Positions 19,354 to 28,287 of a stretch of DNA of 64,000 nucleotides are shown here, one piece after another. The position numbers and the translations under genes were made by a program. The stretch is taken from the NCBI RefSeq assembly GCF_001458355.1, contig NZ_CYSA01000026.1, positions 1 to 64,000 of the forward strand. Direction: 5' to 3'. The stretch is from Thalassovita gelatinovora. Its GTDB lineage: Bacteria; Pseudomonadota; Alphaproteobacteria; Rhodobacterales; Rhodobacteraceae. The notes under the pieces are model-generated. The model searched no databases and was not told the origin of the DNA. It worked only from the letters and a program-made list of their open reading frames with translations. How positions within the stretch are numbered: the stretch's first letter is position 1; each line of letters starts with the position of its first letter.

Positions 19354-20013
19354 ATGGTGAAAGCTAAGTTCCAGTATCAATACGGTAAAGATTTCGGAGG
19401 CGGGGCAGGCAGGTCCAGCAATCAAATCGAGCAAATCGAAGACACGAGTTTGCAAACCGTTTCTGTAATCTATGACAGCGAAACGACAGTTAAATCGCTC
19501 TTTGCCGACAAAAATGCCGGCGCGATGGGGTTCTGGACCGGCGGGACAGACAGGCATACCGTTTCGGCCAGCTATAGCGACGAAGCGATCAGCGAATTGA
19601 TCTTCATGATCGAAGAGGAAAAGCTTGCCGGTGATGTCTATGAGGCCTTCTATGATCTCTACGGGCTAAGCATTTTTTCGAATATCGCGGCATCCGAAGA
19701 TCAGCATTTCAACGCGCTGATCAACCAGGCTGAAAGAATCGGTCTGGACGTGGATGAATTCATCTACGAAGAAAGTGGCACGTTTGCCGACGCAGAGTTG
19801 CAAGACATGTACGACACGCTGATCTTGCAAGGGAGCGAGTCGGTCACAGCCGCGCTCGAAGTCGGCATGGCGATCGAGAAGAAAGACATCGTCGATATCG
19901 CCGACGCGGCTGACGCGGTCGAAGGGACCGCGCTTGCCAATGTTTACGAAAACTTGCTGGCGGGGTCGGCCAATCACCTCGAAGCGTTCCAAGATGCCCT
20001 GTTGCTGGCCTGA
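19354..20013 (+). CDS. DUF2202 ferritin-like protein with an N-terminal extension
   Basis: 219-residue protein whose C-terminal 140 residues match the DUF2202 ferritin-like fold. Likely di-metal ligands are visible in order: EEEK at 87-90, ASEDQH at 113-118, MAIEKKD at 172-178 and ENLLAGSANH at 199-208. The first 75 residues are Gly/Ser/acidic with no signal peptide I can see. It has an aaggaaag ribosome site, stands alone between ttcA (divergent) and an unknown gene, and has its own strong terminator. Metal storage or an oxidative-stress role is a guess from the fold. Confidence 0.75.
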   Translation: MVKAKFQYQYGKDFGGGAGRSSNQIEQIEDTSLQTVSVIYDSETTVKSLFADKNAGAMGFWTGGTDRHTVSASYSDEAISELIFMIEEEKLAGDVYEAFYDLYGLSIFSNIAASEDQHFNALINQAERIGLDVDEFIYEESGTFADAELQDMYDTLILQGSESVTAALEVGMAIEKKDIVDIADAADAVEGTALANVYENLLAGSANHLEAFQDALLLA

Positions 20014-20031
20014 ATCCTAGGGGCCAGAAAC

Positions 20032-20065
20032 AAGAAGGCCGGCCAGCAATGTCGGCCTTCTTTTT
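20032..20065 (+). terminator. Rho-independent terminator after the DUF2202 gene
   Basis: 10-bp perfect stem (aagaaggccg/cggccttctt), 11-base loop, and a tail of five T residues, 18 bases after the stop. Confidence 0.92.
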
Positions 20066-20208
20066 CAGCCGAAACTGAGACGACCACTCGGGCTTCCACT
20101 TCTATTGTCACGGGTTGATTTGGCTCAATCTTTCCGCGCAAAAATTTGGCTAACGTATCCGCATCGGTGCCGTCCTGCGGTTGGGTGGCAATTCATGGGG
20201 GTACGAAA

Positions 20209-20538
20209 ATGGCATCTGTTTCAAGTTTTTCGTTCGATTTGGAGGCGCAAGGCCGCGCGGCCAAGCTGCATATCAAGATCGGGGCCGCACCCGGCATCGA
20301 AGAATGGCGTTGTTATCCCCCCGACTTTCTGGGGGCGACCAATGGGACGGTGGCTTGGCGCAAGAACGAAATCGGGCTGTTTTCGGACTCCGGCAATCTG
20401 GAAGGGGCCTTTACCTACGGGATTCTGATTATCCCCGAAATCGGGCTGGACAACGTCGCGATTGGCACGGTGGGGGACGCTCGGTTCGAAAACTGGGGGG
20501 CAGGCAACTGGATTTTGAAGAACAAGCTGGTGTCCTGA
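20209..20538 (+). CDS. Hypothetical small protein
   Basis: 109-residue protein that I do not recognise. It has alternating hydrophobic/polar stretches suggesting beta strands (FSFDLEAQGRAAKLHIKIG, FTYGILIIPEIGLDNVAIG), no signal peptide, no membrane segment and one cysteine. The ATG at 20209 follows gggggtac; an in-frame start at 20146 would add 21 residues. Base use at third codon positions looks like real coding sequence. It follows a terminator and is convergent with yidD, so it is probably its own unit. Confidence 0.55.
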   Translation: MASVSSFSFDLEAQGRAAKLHIKIGAAPGIEEWRCYPPDFLGATNGTVAWRKNEIGLFSDSGNLEGAFTYGILIIPEIGLDNVAIGTVGDARFENWGAGNWILKNKLVS

Positions 20539-20560
20539 TCCCGGTCGCTTCCACTGCTGG

Positions 20561-20824
20561 TCAGGCCTGATCCTTGTTGTGTTTCGCATCGTGTTCGGGA
20601 TCGCAGCCCGGCACCGGGTCATACCCATCCCCGCCCAAGGGATGACAGCGTCCGATCCGTTTCGCGGCCAGCCAACTGCCCTTGACTGCGCCGTGCTTTT
20701 CCAGTGCCTCCAGCGCATAGGCACTACAGGTGGGTTGATAGCGGCAGTTGAAACCGACCCAAGGGCTGAAGATCAACCGATAGGCCCGCACGGGCAGGGC
20801 GGCGATATAGGCGAGCGGGGTCAT
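20561..20824 (-). CDS. yidD: Membrane protein insertion efficiency factor YidD
   Basis: 87-residue YidD protein, a membrane-associated helper of YidC. The family core [20 protein letters not shown] at about 16-35 carries conserved cysteines, followed by [14 protein letters not shown] and [14 protein letters not shown]. The start overlaps the rnpA stop by four bases, the classical rpmH-rnpA-yidD order. Confidence 0.95.
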   Translation of the reverse strand: MTPLAYIAALPVRAYRLIFSPWVGFNCRYQPTCSAYALEALEKHGAVKGSWLAAKRIGRCHPLGGDGYDPVPGCDPEHDAKHNKDQA

Positions 20825-21240
20825 TTTCGATCCTGATGCAGCTTGTTCAGCGCATAGATAAGATCGCTTTTGAGTTGATCAAAGGGGCGCGACGCTGTGA
20901 CCTCGGCCTTGCCAATCAGCACATAATCCCAGCCCTCAAGGCCCTGATCCGGCAGGATTTGCCGCGCCACTTCGCGCAGCCGCCGTTTGGCGCGGTTGCG
21001 CGCTACTGCATTGCCGACCTTTTTCGAACAGGTAAAGCCGACGCGGATGCCCTGCGTCGGCTCGTCCTTGCTGCGTTCGCGCGCCTGCACCATCATGCCG
21101 CCGGTGCCTTGCCTGCGCGCACGGGCGGCACGCAAGAAATCGGGGCGATTTTGCAAGGTAGACAGGCAAACAGAAACCGCCGAGGGGGTGATCCCGGTGT
21201 CGGCGCTAACGCCATTCACAGGGGCCTCCGGCGGTGTCAT
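20821..21240 (-). CDS. rnpA: Ribonuclease P protein component
   Basis: 139-residue protein subunit of RNase P, which helps the catalytic RNA remove 5' leaders from tRNA precursors. The RNR motif is plain in [20 protein letters not shown] at about 69-88. The N-terminal 35 residues or so are an extension often seen in this order. It sits between rpmH (22 bases upstream) and yidD (overlapping). Confidence 0.94.
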   Translation of the reverse strand: MTPPEAPVNGVSADTGITPSAVSVCLSTLQNRPDFLRAARARRQGTGGMMVQARERSKDEPTQGIRVGFTCSKKVGNAVARNRAKRRLREVARQILPDQGLEGWDYVLIGKAEVTASRPFDQLKSDLIYALNKLHQDRK

Positions 21241-21262
21241 CTGTCCATCAAATCGGCTGAGC

Positions 21263-21397
21263 TTAAGCGCTCAGCGACTTGCGGCCATGGGCGCGACGCG
21301 AATTTAGAATTTTGCGGCCTGCTTTGGTGGCCATGCGCGCGCGAAAACCGTGGCGCCGTTTGCGAACCAGGTTCGAGGGTTGGTAGGTGCGTTTCAT
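21263..21397 (-). CDS. rpmH: 50S ribosomal protein L34
   Basis: 44-residue ribosomal protein. The translation opens [20 protein letters not shown] and ends [11 protein letters not shown], a full-length L34. It is the first gene of rpmH-rnpA-yidD; a ggagac ribosome site lies 5' of the ATG on the minus strand. The 288-base gap to the divergent TVP38 gene must hold its promoter. Confidence 0.97.
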   Translation of the reverse strand: MKRTYQPSNLVRKRRHGFRARMATKAGRKILNSRRAHGRKSLSA

Positions 21398-21685
21398 CGC
21401 TCCGTCTCCAATTCAACTGTGGCTTGGCGAGCGGATTCGCCCGGCCCGATATATCCGAAGCCCGTCCTATAGGGGGGAGTTTCCGACAAGTCAAATACCA
21501 GATCGGGCTTTTGCAACAAAAAACCTGAAGAAACCGGCGCGGCGCCGTCGCAATTGTTACAAAAGCCCGATTCAGCGCGGAATATACACGATTTTCATGC
21601 TGCGGGATCAAGCCGTTGTGAAGTGCCTGTCAAATCGGTGGTGAAACGCGCATCTTGCTCTTCACACAAACAGAGAAGCGCCCCA

Positions 21686-22423
21686 ATGACGATACCCGGT
21701 TCCGAAAAAACGCCCCGCCGCCATGCGGTGCATTACCTTCCAATGATTGCCATTGCCACGGTGGCGGTTCTGGGCGCGGTGTATCTGCGCGACTACCTGT
21801 CTTTTGATGCATTGCAGGAAAACCGCCAGACGCTGCTGAATTTTCGTGACCAGAATTTTGTGCTCAGCGTCTTGCTTTTCATGGCGGCTTATGTGGCGAT
21901 TGTCGCCTTTTCCCTGCCGGGATCGGCGATTTCGACGCTGACGGGCGGGTTCCTGTTCGGCATCTTCCCCGGTGTTTTGTTCAATGTCACGGCTTCGACC
22001 ATCGGCGCGGCCTTGATTTTCTTGGCGGCAAAATGGGGTCTCGGCGACCGGTTGGCCGACCGGATGGAGGCCAGTACCGGCACCGTGAAGCGGATCAAGG
22101 ACGGAATCGACGAAAACCAGTGGTCGATGCTGTTTCTGATCCGGCTGGTTCCGGCGGTGCCGTTCTTTGTCGCTAATCTGGTGCCTGCGTTGGTCGGAGT
22201 GCCGCTATCGCGTTATCTGGTTTCAACCTTTTTCGGCATCATTCCGGCCGGTCTGGTTTTCACCTCGGTCGGTGCCGGTCTGGGCGAGGTGTTCGCGCGC
22301 GGTGAAACCCCTGATCTGGGCGTGTTTTTCGAACCTGCGATTCTGTTGCCGTTGCTGGGGCTATGTGCGCTGGCGTTGCTTCCGGTTATCATCAAGGCCC
22401 TGCGTGGCCGGAAAGGAATTTGA
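21686..22423 (+). CDS. TVP38/TMEM64-family membrane protein
   Basis: 245-residue integral membrane protein of the SNARE-associated/VTT (DedA-related) family. After a first segment at about 14-32 there are four or more hydrophobic helices; FSLPGSAISTLTGGFLFG and FLIRLVPAVPFFVANLVPAL are the two re-entrant-loop hallmarks. The ATG at 21686 is used; the frame is open to 21554 without support. Its stop overlaps the flavoprotein gene by one base, a pairing often seen as TVP38 plus mercuric-reductase-like protein. Function unproven. Confidence 0.87.
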   Translation: MTIPGSEKTPRRHAVHYLPMIAIATVAVLGAVYLRDYLSFDALQENRQTLLNFRDQNFVLSVLLFMAAYVAIVAFSLPGSAISTLTGGFLFGIFPGVLFNVTASTIGAALIFLAAKWGLGDRLADRMEASTGTVKRIKDGIDENQWSMLFLIRLVPAVPFFVANLVPALVGVPLSRYLVSTFFGIIPAGLVFTSVGAGLGEVFARGETPDLGVFFEPAILLPLLGLCALALLPVIIKALRGRKGI

Positions 22424-23838
22424 TGGCACATATCACGACCGACCTTCTGGTCATCGGTGCCGGGTCCGGCGGGTTGTCGGTTGCCGCCGGTGCGGTTCAG
22501 ATGGGGGCCGATGTGACCTTGCTGGAAGGCCACAAGATGGGTGGCGATTGCCTCAATTACGGCTGCGTACCATCCAAGGCGCTGCTGGCGGCTGGACATG
22601 CCGCCCATGCGATGGGGGCAGGGGCCGCGATGGGGATCACGCCAGTTGCGCCAGATATCGACTATGCCGCAGCCAAGGATCACGTGTTGCGCGTGATTGA
22701 GCAGATCGCGCCGGTAGACAGTCAGGAACGGTTCGAAGGTCTTGGCGTTCGGGTGATCCGTGAATATGGCCATTTCACCGGGCCGCGCACGGTCCGGGCG
22801 GGCGATACCGAAATCACCGCCCGGCGCATCGTGATCGCAACCGGGTCGTCGCCTTTGGTACCACCGATTCCCGGTCTGGATCAGGTGCCCTATCTAACTA
22901 ATGAAACCCTGTTCGATCTGCGCGACAAGCCCGATCACCTTCTGATCATCGGCGGCGGTCCCATTGGCATGGAAATGGCGCAGGCGCATCGTCGTCTGGG
23001 CTGTCAGGTTACGGTGATCGAAGGCATGACCGCGCTGGGGAAGGACGATCCCGAACTGGCTGCCATCGCATTGGAAAACCTGCGTGCCGAAGGTATCGAA
23101 ATTGTCGAAGGCGCAGCGGCGCAGCAGATTTCCGGTTGGGACGGAGAGGTTAGCGTTGAAACGCCAAAAGGCACGTTCACCGGGTCGCATCTGTTGGTTG
23201 CGGTGGGACGGAAGCCGAATATCGACACGCTCGATCTGGAAAAGGCTGGGATCGAAACCACACGGGCGGGGATCAAGGTCGATCGCAGTTTGCGCACCAG
23301 CAATCGCAAGGTCTTTGCGATCGGCGACGTGGCGGGTGGGCTGCAATTCACTCATGTCGCGGGATATCATGCCGGGCTGATCATCAAGCAGGCGCTGTTT
23401 GGTCTGCCGGCCAAGGTGTCGACCGCTCATATCCCTTGGGCCACCTATACCGACCCCGAAATCGCCCAGGTCGGTCTGACCGAAGCGCAGGCGCGCGACC
23501 GCTATGGCGACAAGATGGAGGTCGCCCGGTTCGACTACAGCCATAACGACCGCGCCATCGCGCTCCGACAAGACAAGGGGCTGATCAAGGTGATGGTGGT
23601 CAAGGGCCGCCCGGTGGGGGTCTCGATTGTCGGGTATCAAGCGGGCGAATTGATCGCGACATGGTCTTTGGCCATCGCCAATAAAATCAAGATGTCGGGC
23701 ATTTCCGCGATGATTGCGCCATATCCGACCATTGCAGAGCTTAACAAGCGCGTCGCAGGTGCCTATTTCTCTCCAAGATTGTTTGATAACCTAAAGGTCA
23801 AGCGGGTCGTCCGGCTGCTGCAAAAGCTGCTACCGTGA
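22423..23838 (+). CDS. FAD-dependent disulfide reductase, mercuric reductase/lipoamide dehydrogenase-like
   Basis: 471-residue pyridine-nucleotide disulfide oxidoreductase. It has an FAD motif GAGSGGLS near residue 12, the redox-active GGDCLNYGCVPSK near 40-52, an NAD(P) motif IGGGPIGMEMAQ, the second FAD motif FAIGDVAG near 305, and a dimerisation domain at the C-terminus. The C-terminal vicinal cysteines of true mercuric reductase MerA are absent, so Hg(II) reduction is unlikely; the substrate is unknown. It is coupled to the TVP38 gene by a one-base overlap and followed 19 bases later by a sensor kinase. Confidence 0.88.
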   Translation: MAHITTDLLVIGAGSGGLSVAAGAVQMGADVTLLEGHKMGGDCLNYGCVPSKALLAAGHAAHAMGAGAAMGITPVAPDIDYAAAKDHVLRVIEQIAPVDSQERFEGLGVRVIREYGHFTGPRTVRAGDTEITARRIVIATGSSPLVPPIPGLDQVPYLTNETLFDLRDKPDHLLIIGGGPIGMEMAQAHRRLGCQVTVIEGMTALGKDDPELAAIALENLRAEGIEIVEGAAAQQISGWDGEVSVETPKGTFTGSHLLVAVGRKPNIDTLDLEKAGIETTRAGIKVDRSLRTSNRKVFAIGDVAGGLQFTHVAGYHAGLIIKQALFGLPAKVSTAHIPWATYTDPEIAQVGLTEAQARDRYGDKMEVARFDYSHNDRAIALRQDKGLIKVMVVKGRPVGVSIVGYQAGELIATWSLAIANKIKMSGISAMIAPYPTIAELNKRVAGAYFSPRLFDNLKVKRVVRLLQKLLP

Positions 23839-23857
23839 TCCGTGTGACGGAGAATAT

Positions 23858-25276
23858 ATGCTGAACACGCTTTCAGGCCGCTTTCTGGTACTGACCATCA
23901 TCTTCGTGATGCTGGCGGAAGTGTTGATCTTTGTGCCGTCGGTCGCCCGGTTCAGGGAAGATTACTTGCTGTCACGTCTGGAACGGGCGCAGATCGCATC
24001 CTTGGCCTTGCTGGCCGATGACATGATTTCACCCGATCTGGAAGAGGAATTGCTGCGCAATGCCGAAGTGTTCAACGTGGTGCTGCGCCGGGACGAGGCC
24101 CGCCAGCTGATCCTGTCTGCCCCGATGCCGCAATCGATCGGCGCCACGTTCGATCTGCGGGATGCCTCCGCCTTTGCCCTGATCCGGGACGCCATGACCC
24201 GGATTGTCGATCCCGAACCGCAGGTCATCCGCGTCATCGGCGATCCGGTGCGCAAAGCTGGGCTGCTGATCGAAATCACGATGGAAACCAGCGGGCTGCG
24301 CAGGGCGATGATCGATTACGGGCTTCGCATCCTGCTGTTGTCGGCGCTGATTTCGGTGGTGACAGCGATGTTGCTGTTTCTGGCAGTGCAAAGGTTTCTG
24401 GTCCGACCGATCAAAGGCATGGTGCGGCAGGTGCAAACCTATGCCGCCGATCCCGAAGACGCCCGCCGCATCATCCAGCCAAAATCCAGCTTGCGGGAAT
24501 TGCGCCAGGCCGAAGACGCGCTGGCCAAGATGCAAAGCCAATTGACCAGCGCGTTGAAACAGAAAGAACGACTGGCCCAACTGGGCGGGGCCGTGGCCAA
24601 GATCAGCCACGATCTGCGCAACATGCTGACCAGTGCGCAATTGTTCACCGATCGGATCGAGCTGTCCGAAGATCCCGGCGTAAAACGGTTAGCGCCCAAA
24701 CTGGTAAACTCGATCACCCGCGCGGTGCATCTGTGCGAATCCACCCTGGCCTTTGGCCGGGTCGAAGAACCGGCCCCACGGCTGGAACGGGTCTGTCTGG
24801 CCGATCTGGTCAGCGATGTGATCGACAGCGAAAGATTGTCGGTCGGTGATCACGATCTGTCCTTTGCCGAAGACATACCGGCTGATTTCCACCTGCGCGC
24901 AGATTCCGAGCAACTGTACCGGGTGATTTTCAATCTGGTGCGCAATGCCCGTCAGGCGATCATCCGATCAGGGGCACCCGGTGAAATCAGCGTCGCCGCC
25001 AGCGAAGACGAGGAGCAATGGATTGTCCGGGTGTCTGATACCGGTCCGGGTCTGCCGCCGAAAGCGCAGGAATTCCTGTTCACACCGTTTCAAGGGGGCG
25101 TCAGCAAGGGTGGTACCGGTCTGGGGCTGGTCATTTCGCAAGAATTGGTGCGCGGTCATGGTGGACAGTTGCGGCTGCGCCAAACCGGTGCTGACGGCAC
25201 CGTGTTCGAAATCTGCCTGCCCAAAGGCGATCTCAACGCGTTGACGGTCCCCCAACGGGACAAGGCGGCGCCCTGA
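23858..25276 (+). CDS. Membrane sensor histidine kinase (orphan)
   Basis: 472-residue kinase. A transmembrane helix at about 8-28, a periplasmic sensor of about 120 residues, a second helix near 150-172, then HAMP (VRPIKGMVRQVQTY). The H-box is KISHDLRNML with the phosphorylated His near residue 251; the ATPase domain shows LVRNARQAI (N), VSDTGPGLPP (G1) and GGTGLGLVI (G2). No response-regulator gene is adjacent, so its partner lies elsewhere. It may be co-transcribed with the TVP38-flavoprotein pair. The signal is unknown. Confidence 0.9.
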   Translation: MLNTLSGRFLVLTIIFVMLAEVLIFVPSVARFREDYLLSRLERAQIASLALLADDMISPDLEEELLRNAEVFNVVLRRDEARQLILSAPMPQSIGATFDLRDASAFALIRDAMTRIVDPEPQVIRVIGDPVRKAGLLIEITMETSGLRRAMIDYGLRILLLSALISVVTAMLLFLAVQRFLVRPIKGMVRQVQTYAADPEDARRIIQPKSSLRELRQAEDALAKMQSQLTSALKQKERLAQLGGAVAKISHDLRNMLTSAQLFTDRIELSEDPGVKRLAPKLVNSITRAVHLCESTLAFGRVEEPAPRLERVCLADLVSDVIDSERLSVGDHDLSFAEDIPADFHLRADSEQLYRVIFNLVRNARQAIIRSGAPGEISVAASEDEEQWIVRVSDTGPGLPPKAQEFLFTPFQGGVSKGGTGLGLVISQELVRGHGGQLRLRQTGADGTVFEICLPKGDLNALTVPQRDKAAP

Positions 25277-25282
25277 CCTAGG

Positions 25283-25309
25283 GGATTGAAAACGTACGGT
25301 TTCCAATCC
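25283..25309 (+). terminator. Hairpin after the sensor kinase gene
   Basis: 11-position stem (ggattgaaaac/gtttccaatcc, one A-C mismatch) with a five-base loop, seven bases after the stop. There is no T-tract, so it could be a processed 3' end or a factor-dependent terminator. Confidence 0.45.
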
Positions 25310-25383
25310 AGTTCAGCGGGTTGGAAGTTTCTTCACTTTTGCCCTTGCAAAGATACGCGGCAAGGTCTAAACCCCGCCTCCAC

Positions 25384-25460
25384 GGACCGATAGCTCAGCT
25401 GGATAGAGTACCTGACTACGAATCAGGGGGTCGGGGGTTCGAATCCTCCTCGGTCCGCCA
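25384..25460 (+). tRNA. tRNA-Arg (anticodon ACG)
   Basis: 77-base cloverleaf. The acceptor stem GGACCGA pairs with TCGGTCC, with G discriminator and encoded CCA at 25458-25460. The anticodon stem cctga/tcagg holds loop CTACGAA with anticodon ACG at 25418-25420. The T arm contains GGTTCGAATCC. A34 would be edited to inosine to read CGN codons. The accessory region begins just beyond it, and tRNA 3' ends are common integration sites; I found no integrase and no second copy of the 3' end. Confidence 0.96.
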
Positions 25461-25730
25461 CTTCACACTGAAATCATTGTGAAATTTGGCGGCGTTCAGA
25501 TTTTGCCGGCCAAAATGCCCACCATCTGTGTCGCGCTTGGGTGTCCCATAATGCATACGGGGATCGCTGAGTTTAGACACGTTCTCCACTCTGGATGTCT
25601 GAATTGCGGATGACCGCTTAGCGGGCACAATGATCTCCACGGTCAAATCGATGATGCGTGCGGTCATGCTGTTTGGTGTTACAACCGCGTATGTCTTCCT
25701 CGAAACCACGACGTTCCGAGGAGACAGGCA

Positions 25731-26417
25731 ATGACACTCAATGTCTTAGGAGGCATCGCCGCTTTAGCCTGTGCGGCCACTTATCTGGTCGGCTTTGCCT
25801 TTCTGGTCACCGTTCTGGCCCCGCTGGGTTACGGCACCGATGCCATTGATGCCGCTGCGGTTACGGCCTCTATCGCCGAGCAACCTGGCCTTCTGATTGC
25901 TTGGAACACGATCATCTATGTTGTGAATGCGCTAGCGCTCGCCCTGCTTGTGGTTGCCTTTCATCGCCATCTGGCACCGCAAGCGCCAGAGATCGCCTCC
26001 GTCACCCGAACCCTTGGCACAATCTGGGCGACTCTCGTTCTGGGCGCGGGCATGATTGCGAATGTTGCGGTCGAGAGGACCCATGCGCTGGCCGCAGACC
26101 CTGAGGCCGCTGCTGCCCTTTGGGAGGTATTGCATGCGGTAGAACTGGGCTTGGGGGGCGGTAATGAGATCGCGGGCGGCGCCTGGATCTTGTCCGTTAG
26201 CATCGCTGCCTTGGTGGCCCGCGCGCTGTCTCGCTTCACGTTGGGGCTTGGGGCGCTGGCAAGCCTTGCGGGGCTCGCCACGATTGTGCCCGGCCTTGGT
26301 GAGACTGCAGGTGCCGTGTTTGGCCTGGGCGCGATTGCCTGGTTCGTGGCGACAGGCATTGAGCTTCTGCTCGGGCCTGACCCGTCCGCAGTCTTGGTAC
26401 CCAGACAAGCTCGGTGA
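25731..26417 (+). CDS. Hypothetical integral membrane protein (DUF4386-like)
   Basis: 228-residue protein with about six hydrophobic segments (for example LGGIAALACAATYLVGFAFL, IIYVVNALALALLVVAF, WILSVSIAALVARAL). Its layout resembles DUF4386-type membrane proteins, but I cannot assign it firmly. The ATG has a clear cgaggaga ribosome site. It is the first gene after tRNA-Arg and may be co-transcribed with the beta-lactamase-fold gene 91 bases on. No conserved catalytic residues seen. Confidence 0.6.
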   Translation: MTLNVLGGIAALACAATYLVGFAFLVTVLAPLGYGTDAIDAAAVTASIAEQPGLLIAWNTIIYVVNALALALLVVAFHRHLAPQAPEIASVTRTLGTIWATLVLGAGMIANVAVERTHALAADPEAAAALWEVLHAVELGLGGGNEIAGGAWILSVSIAALVARALSRFTLGLGALASLAGLATIVPGLGETAGAVFGLGAIAWFVATGIELLLGPDPSAVLVPRQAR

Positions 26418-26508
26418 TGAGCGACATGGGGGCATCTTATCACTGGTGCTGAAGTGACTCATTGAGGCCGACATTCGAACAACATGCAGCATACGATTGG
26501 AGAGCAGA

Positions 26509-27357
26509 ATGAGTGCGATTGCAAACGACCTGCAAGCATTTTTGGATCAGCAGGCTCTTCGCAAAAATATGCATGGCATCCAGCTTGGGGTGCAATCGGG
26601 CGACGGGAGCATTAACTTTGAAGGGGCGGCTGGCGCGGCCACGGCTGATCAGCCGTTCTTCATGGCCAGTATCACCAAAATGTTCACCGCCACGGTTCTC
26701 ATGCAGTTCGTAGACGAAGGGCTGGTCAGGCTTGACGACAAGGTCGTGTCCCACCTGCCGCACATCGACCTGACAGGCATCCATATGGTGCGCGGGAAGG
26801 ATTGTTCCAATCAGCTTACCCTGCGCCATCTGGTTCATCAGACATCGGGCCTCGCTGACTATTTCGAGGGTGACTTCGTCGAAGAACTCGAGCGGGGAAA
26901 GGACCGCGCCTTTTGTCTCACAGATGTGTTGCAGATGGTGCGCGGAATGGAGGCCCAGGCTGCGACCGACAGCGGCAAGTCCCATTACTCCGACACAAAT
27001 TACCAGCTTTTTGGAGCAGTCATCGAAGCTGTGACCGGAGAGGGGCTCCAGTCCGTTTTCTCTGCGCGGATCTTCGAACCGGTCGGTATGTGCGACACCT
27101 TCATCTTTGACCACACCACAAGCCAGACCCATCCAGCGCCTGTACCGCTCTTTCACAGGTCTCTCCGTCTCGACCTGCCGCTGGCCTTGTCCAACATGGC
27201 GTCAGATGGGGGCGGCGTTTGGACCCTCACTGACGGATTGCGCTTCCTGCGGGCCTACTTCGCGGGTGTTGCCCGACGACTTCGAAATAACATGGCAGAA
27301 CCGGGTCAAGGTAGCCGTCCGAAACCCCAAATCTGGCGCAGATCGTTTCGGATATGA
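26509..27357 (+). CDS. Class C beta-lactamase-fold serine hydrolase with an abnormal C-terminus
   Basis: 282-residue serine hydrolase of the beta-lactamase/penicillin-binding superfamily. The SxxK motif is SITK near residue 51 and the YxN motif YSDTN near 162, with the usual LTLRHLVHQTSGL between them. Up to about residue 250 (DGLRFLRAYFAG) it reads as a normal family member. After that the frame runs through low-similarity Arg/Pro-rich sequence and stops, so the last 100 residues usual in the family are missing. A frameshift or truncation near 27262 is likely. No signal peptide. It is probably damaged or recently recombined. Confidence 0.7.
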   Translation: MSAIANDLQAFLDQQALRKNMHGIQLGVQSGDGSINFEGAAGAATADQPFFMASITKMFTATVLMQFVDEGLVRLDDKVVSHLPHIDLTGIHMVRGKDCSNQLTLRHLVHQTSGLADYFEGDFVEELERGKDRAFCLTDVLQMVRGMEAQAATDSGKSHYSDTNYQLFGAVIEAVTGEGLQSVFSARIFEPVGMCDTFIFDHTTSQTHPAPVPLFHRSLRLDLPLALSNMASDGGGVWTLTDGLRFLRAYFAGVARRLRNNMAEPGQGSRPKPQIWRRSFRI

Positions 27358-27370
27358 CCTTTGCGCAAAC

Positions 27371-27411
27371 ATGAGACTTGGCTCATATTGTTCTTTAACG
27401 GATTGTTCTTT
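27371..27411 (+). promoter_or_regulatory. Repeats upstream of aioX
   Basis: An inverted repeat ATGAG/CTCAT (27371-27375/27381-27385) is followed by two direct copies of ATTGTTCTTT (27387-27396 and 27402-27411), 15 bp apart. They lie 19-59 bases before the aioX start and are candidates for an operator or a recombination scar. Confidence 0.4.
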
Positions 27412-27429
27412 GATGGATAGTGTGCGGAC

Positions 27430-28287
27430 ATGATCGAATTCACCCGGCGAAAATTGCTTGGCTCCAGTACCGCCGCGCTTTTCCTCGAGGCTATTTCATC
27501 GAAAGCGGAAGACGCGTTTCGACTGGGGCTTACGCCCGTATTCCTCGACAATGATGCTGAAGTCATAGATCAGCTGCGCACGGCGCTTGCTGCGGCTTTG
27601 GGTGTCCCGATCGAATTGGAGCAACGCCGCACCTATGAAGAAGTAACCGGGTTGCTGCTTGAAGGGTCGGTGGATGCCGCTTGGCTGTGTGGGTATCCTT
27701 ATCTGCAACACCGGGACGCCTTATCGCTAGTGGCGGTGCCAGTTTGGAACGGCAAGTCTTTGTATCAGTCCTACCTGATCGCAGGCAAAGACGACACCGC
27801 AATGACGCTTGAAGATTTGCGGGGAGGGACGCACGCATTTTCCGATCCCGATTCGAACTCTGGCTATTTGGTAACGGCATCCGATCTTGCGCGGCTTGGT
27901 CTTCGCCCCGAAGGTTTCTTTCGCCGCACGATATTCACCTATGGGCACCGCAACGTGGTGCGGGCCGTGTCTGACGGGTTGGTTCGATCCGGCAGCGTGG
28001 ATGGGTATGTCTGGGAAGCCTTGGCGAAAGCAGAACCAGGCCTGACGGCAGGCACTCGGGTGATCGCGCGTTCGGAATGGTTGGGATTTCCGCCGTTCTG
28101 TGCCCGATCGGATCGGATGAAAGACAACCGGTTGCTGGCCTTGGGCGATGCCCTGCTTGGGCTGGATCAAACGGACGAAGGCCGGGTTGCATTGGGGGTG
28201 CTGCAACTTGACGGGATGACGACGGGCGGTCCCGAACTGTATGACGGCATCGAAAGCCGCATTCGGGACTACGAGAATTTGCGCTGA
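27430..28287 (+). CDS. aioX: Arsenite-binding periplasmic protein AioX
   Basis: 285-residue protein of the PhnD-like phosphate/phosphonate-binding family. In arsenite oxidisers AioX binds As(III) in the periplasm and presents it to AioS. The N-terminus has two arginines (TRRKLLGSS) and a short hydrophobic stretch ending at SKA near residue 26, compatible with export. A cysteine, C87 in DAAWLCGYPYL, sits where a conserved ligand cysteine has been described in AioX. A SDPDSNSGYL segment is typical of the fold. The stop overlaps the aioS start by one base, and aioS-aioR-aioB-aioA follow. Confidence 0.9.
   Translation: MIEFTRRKLLGSSTAALFLEAISSKAEDAFRLGLTPVFLDNDAEVIDQLRTALAAALGVPIELEQRRTYEEVTGLLLEGSVDAAWLCGYPYLQHRDALSLVAVPVWNGKSLYQSYLIAGKDDTAMTLEDLRGGTHAFSDPDSNSGYLVTASDLARLGLRPEGFFRRTIFTYGHRNVVRAVSDGLVRSGSVDGYVWEALAKAEPGLTAGTRVIARSEWLGFPPFCARSDRMKDNRLLALGDALLGLDQTDEGRVALGVLQLDGMTTGGPELYDGIESRIRDYENLR

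Noticed and set aside
22423-23838. True mercuric reductase MerA
   Set aside because: The redox motif is shared by the whole family, and the C-terminal vicinal cysteines and mer neighbours are absent.
25416-25709. Minus-strand open frame ending in EEDSNPRPPDS
   Set aside because: Its C-terminus is the antisense of tRNA-Arg, a known source of false genes; no ribosome site and no similarity recognised.
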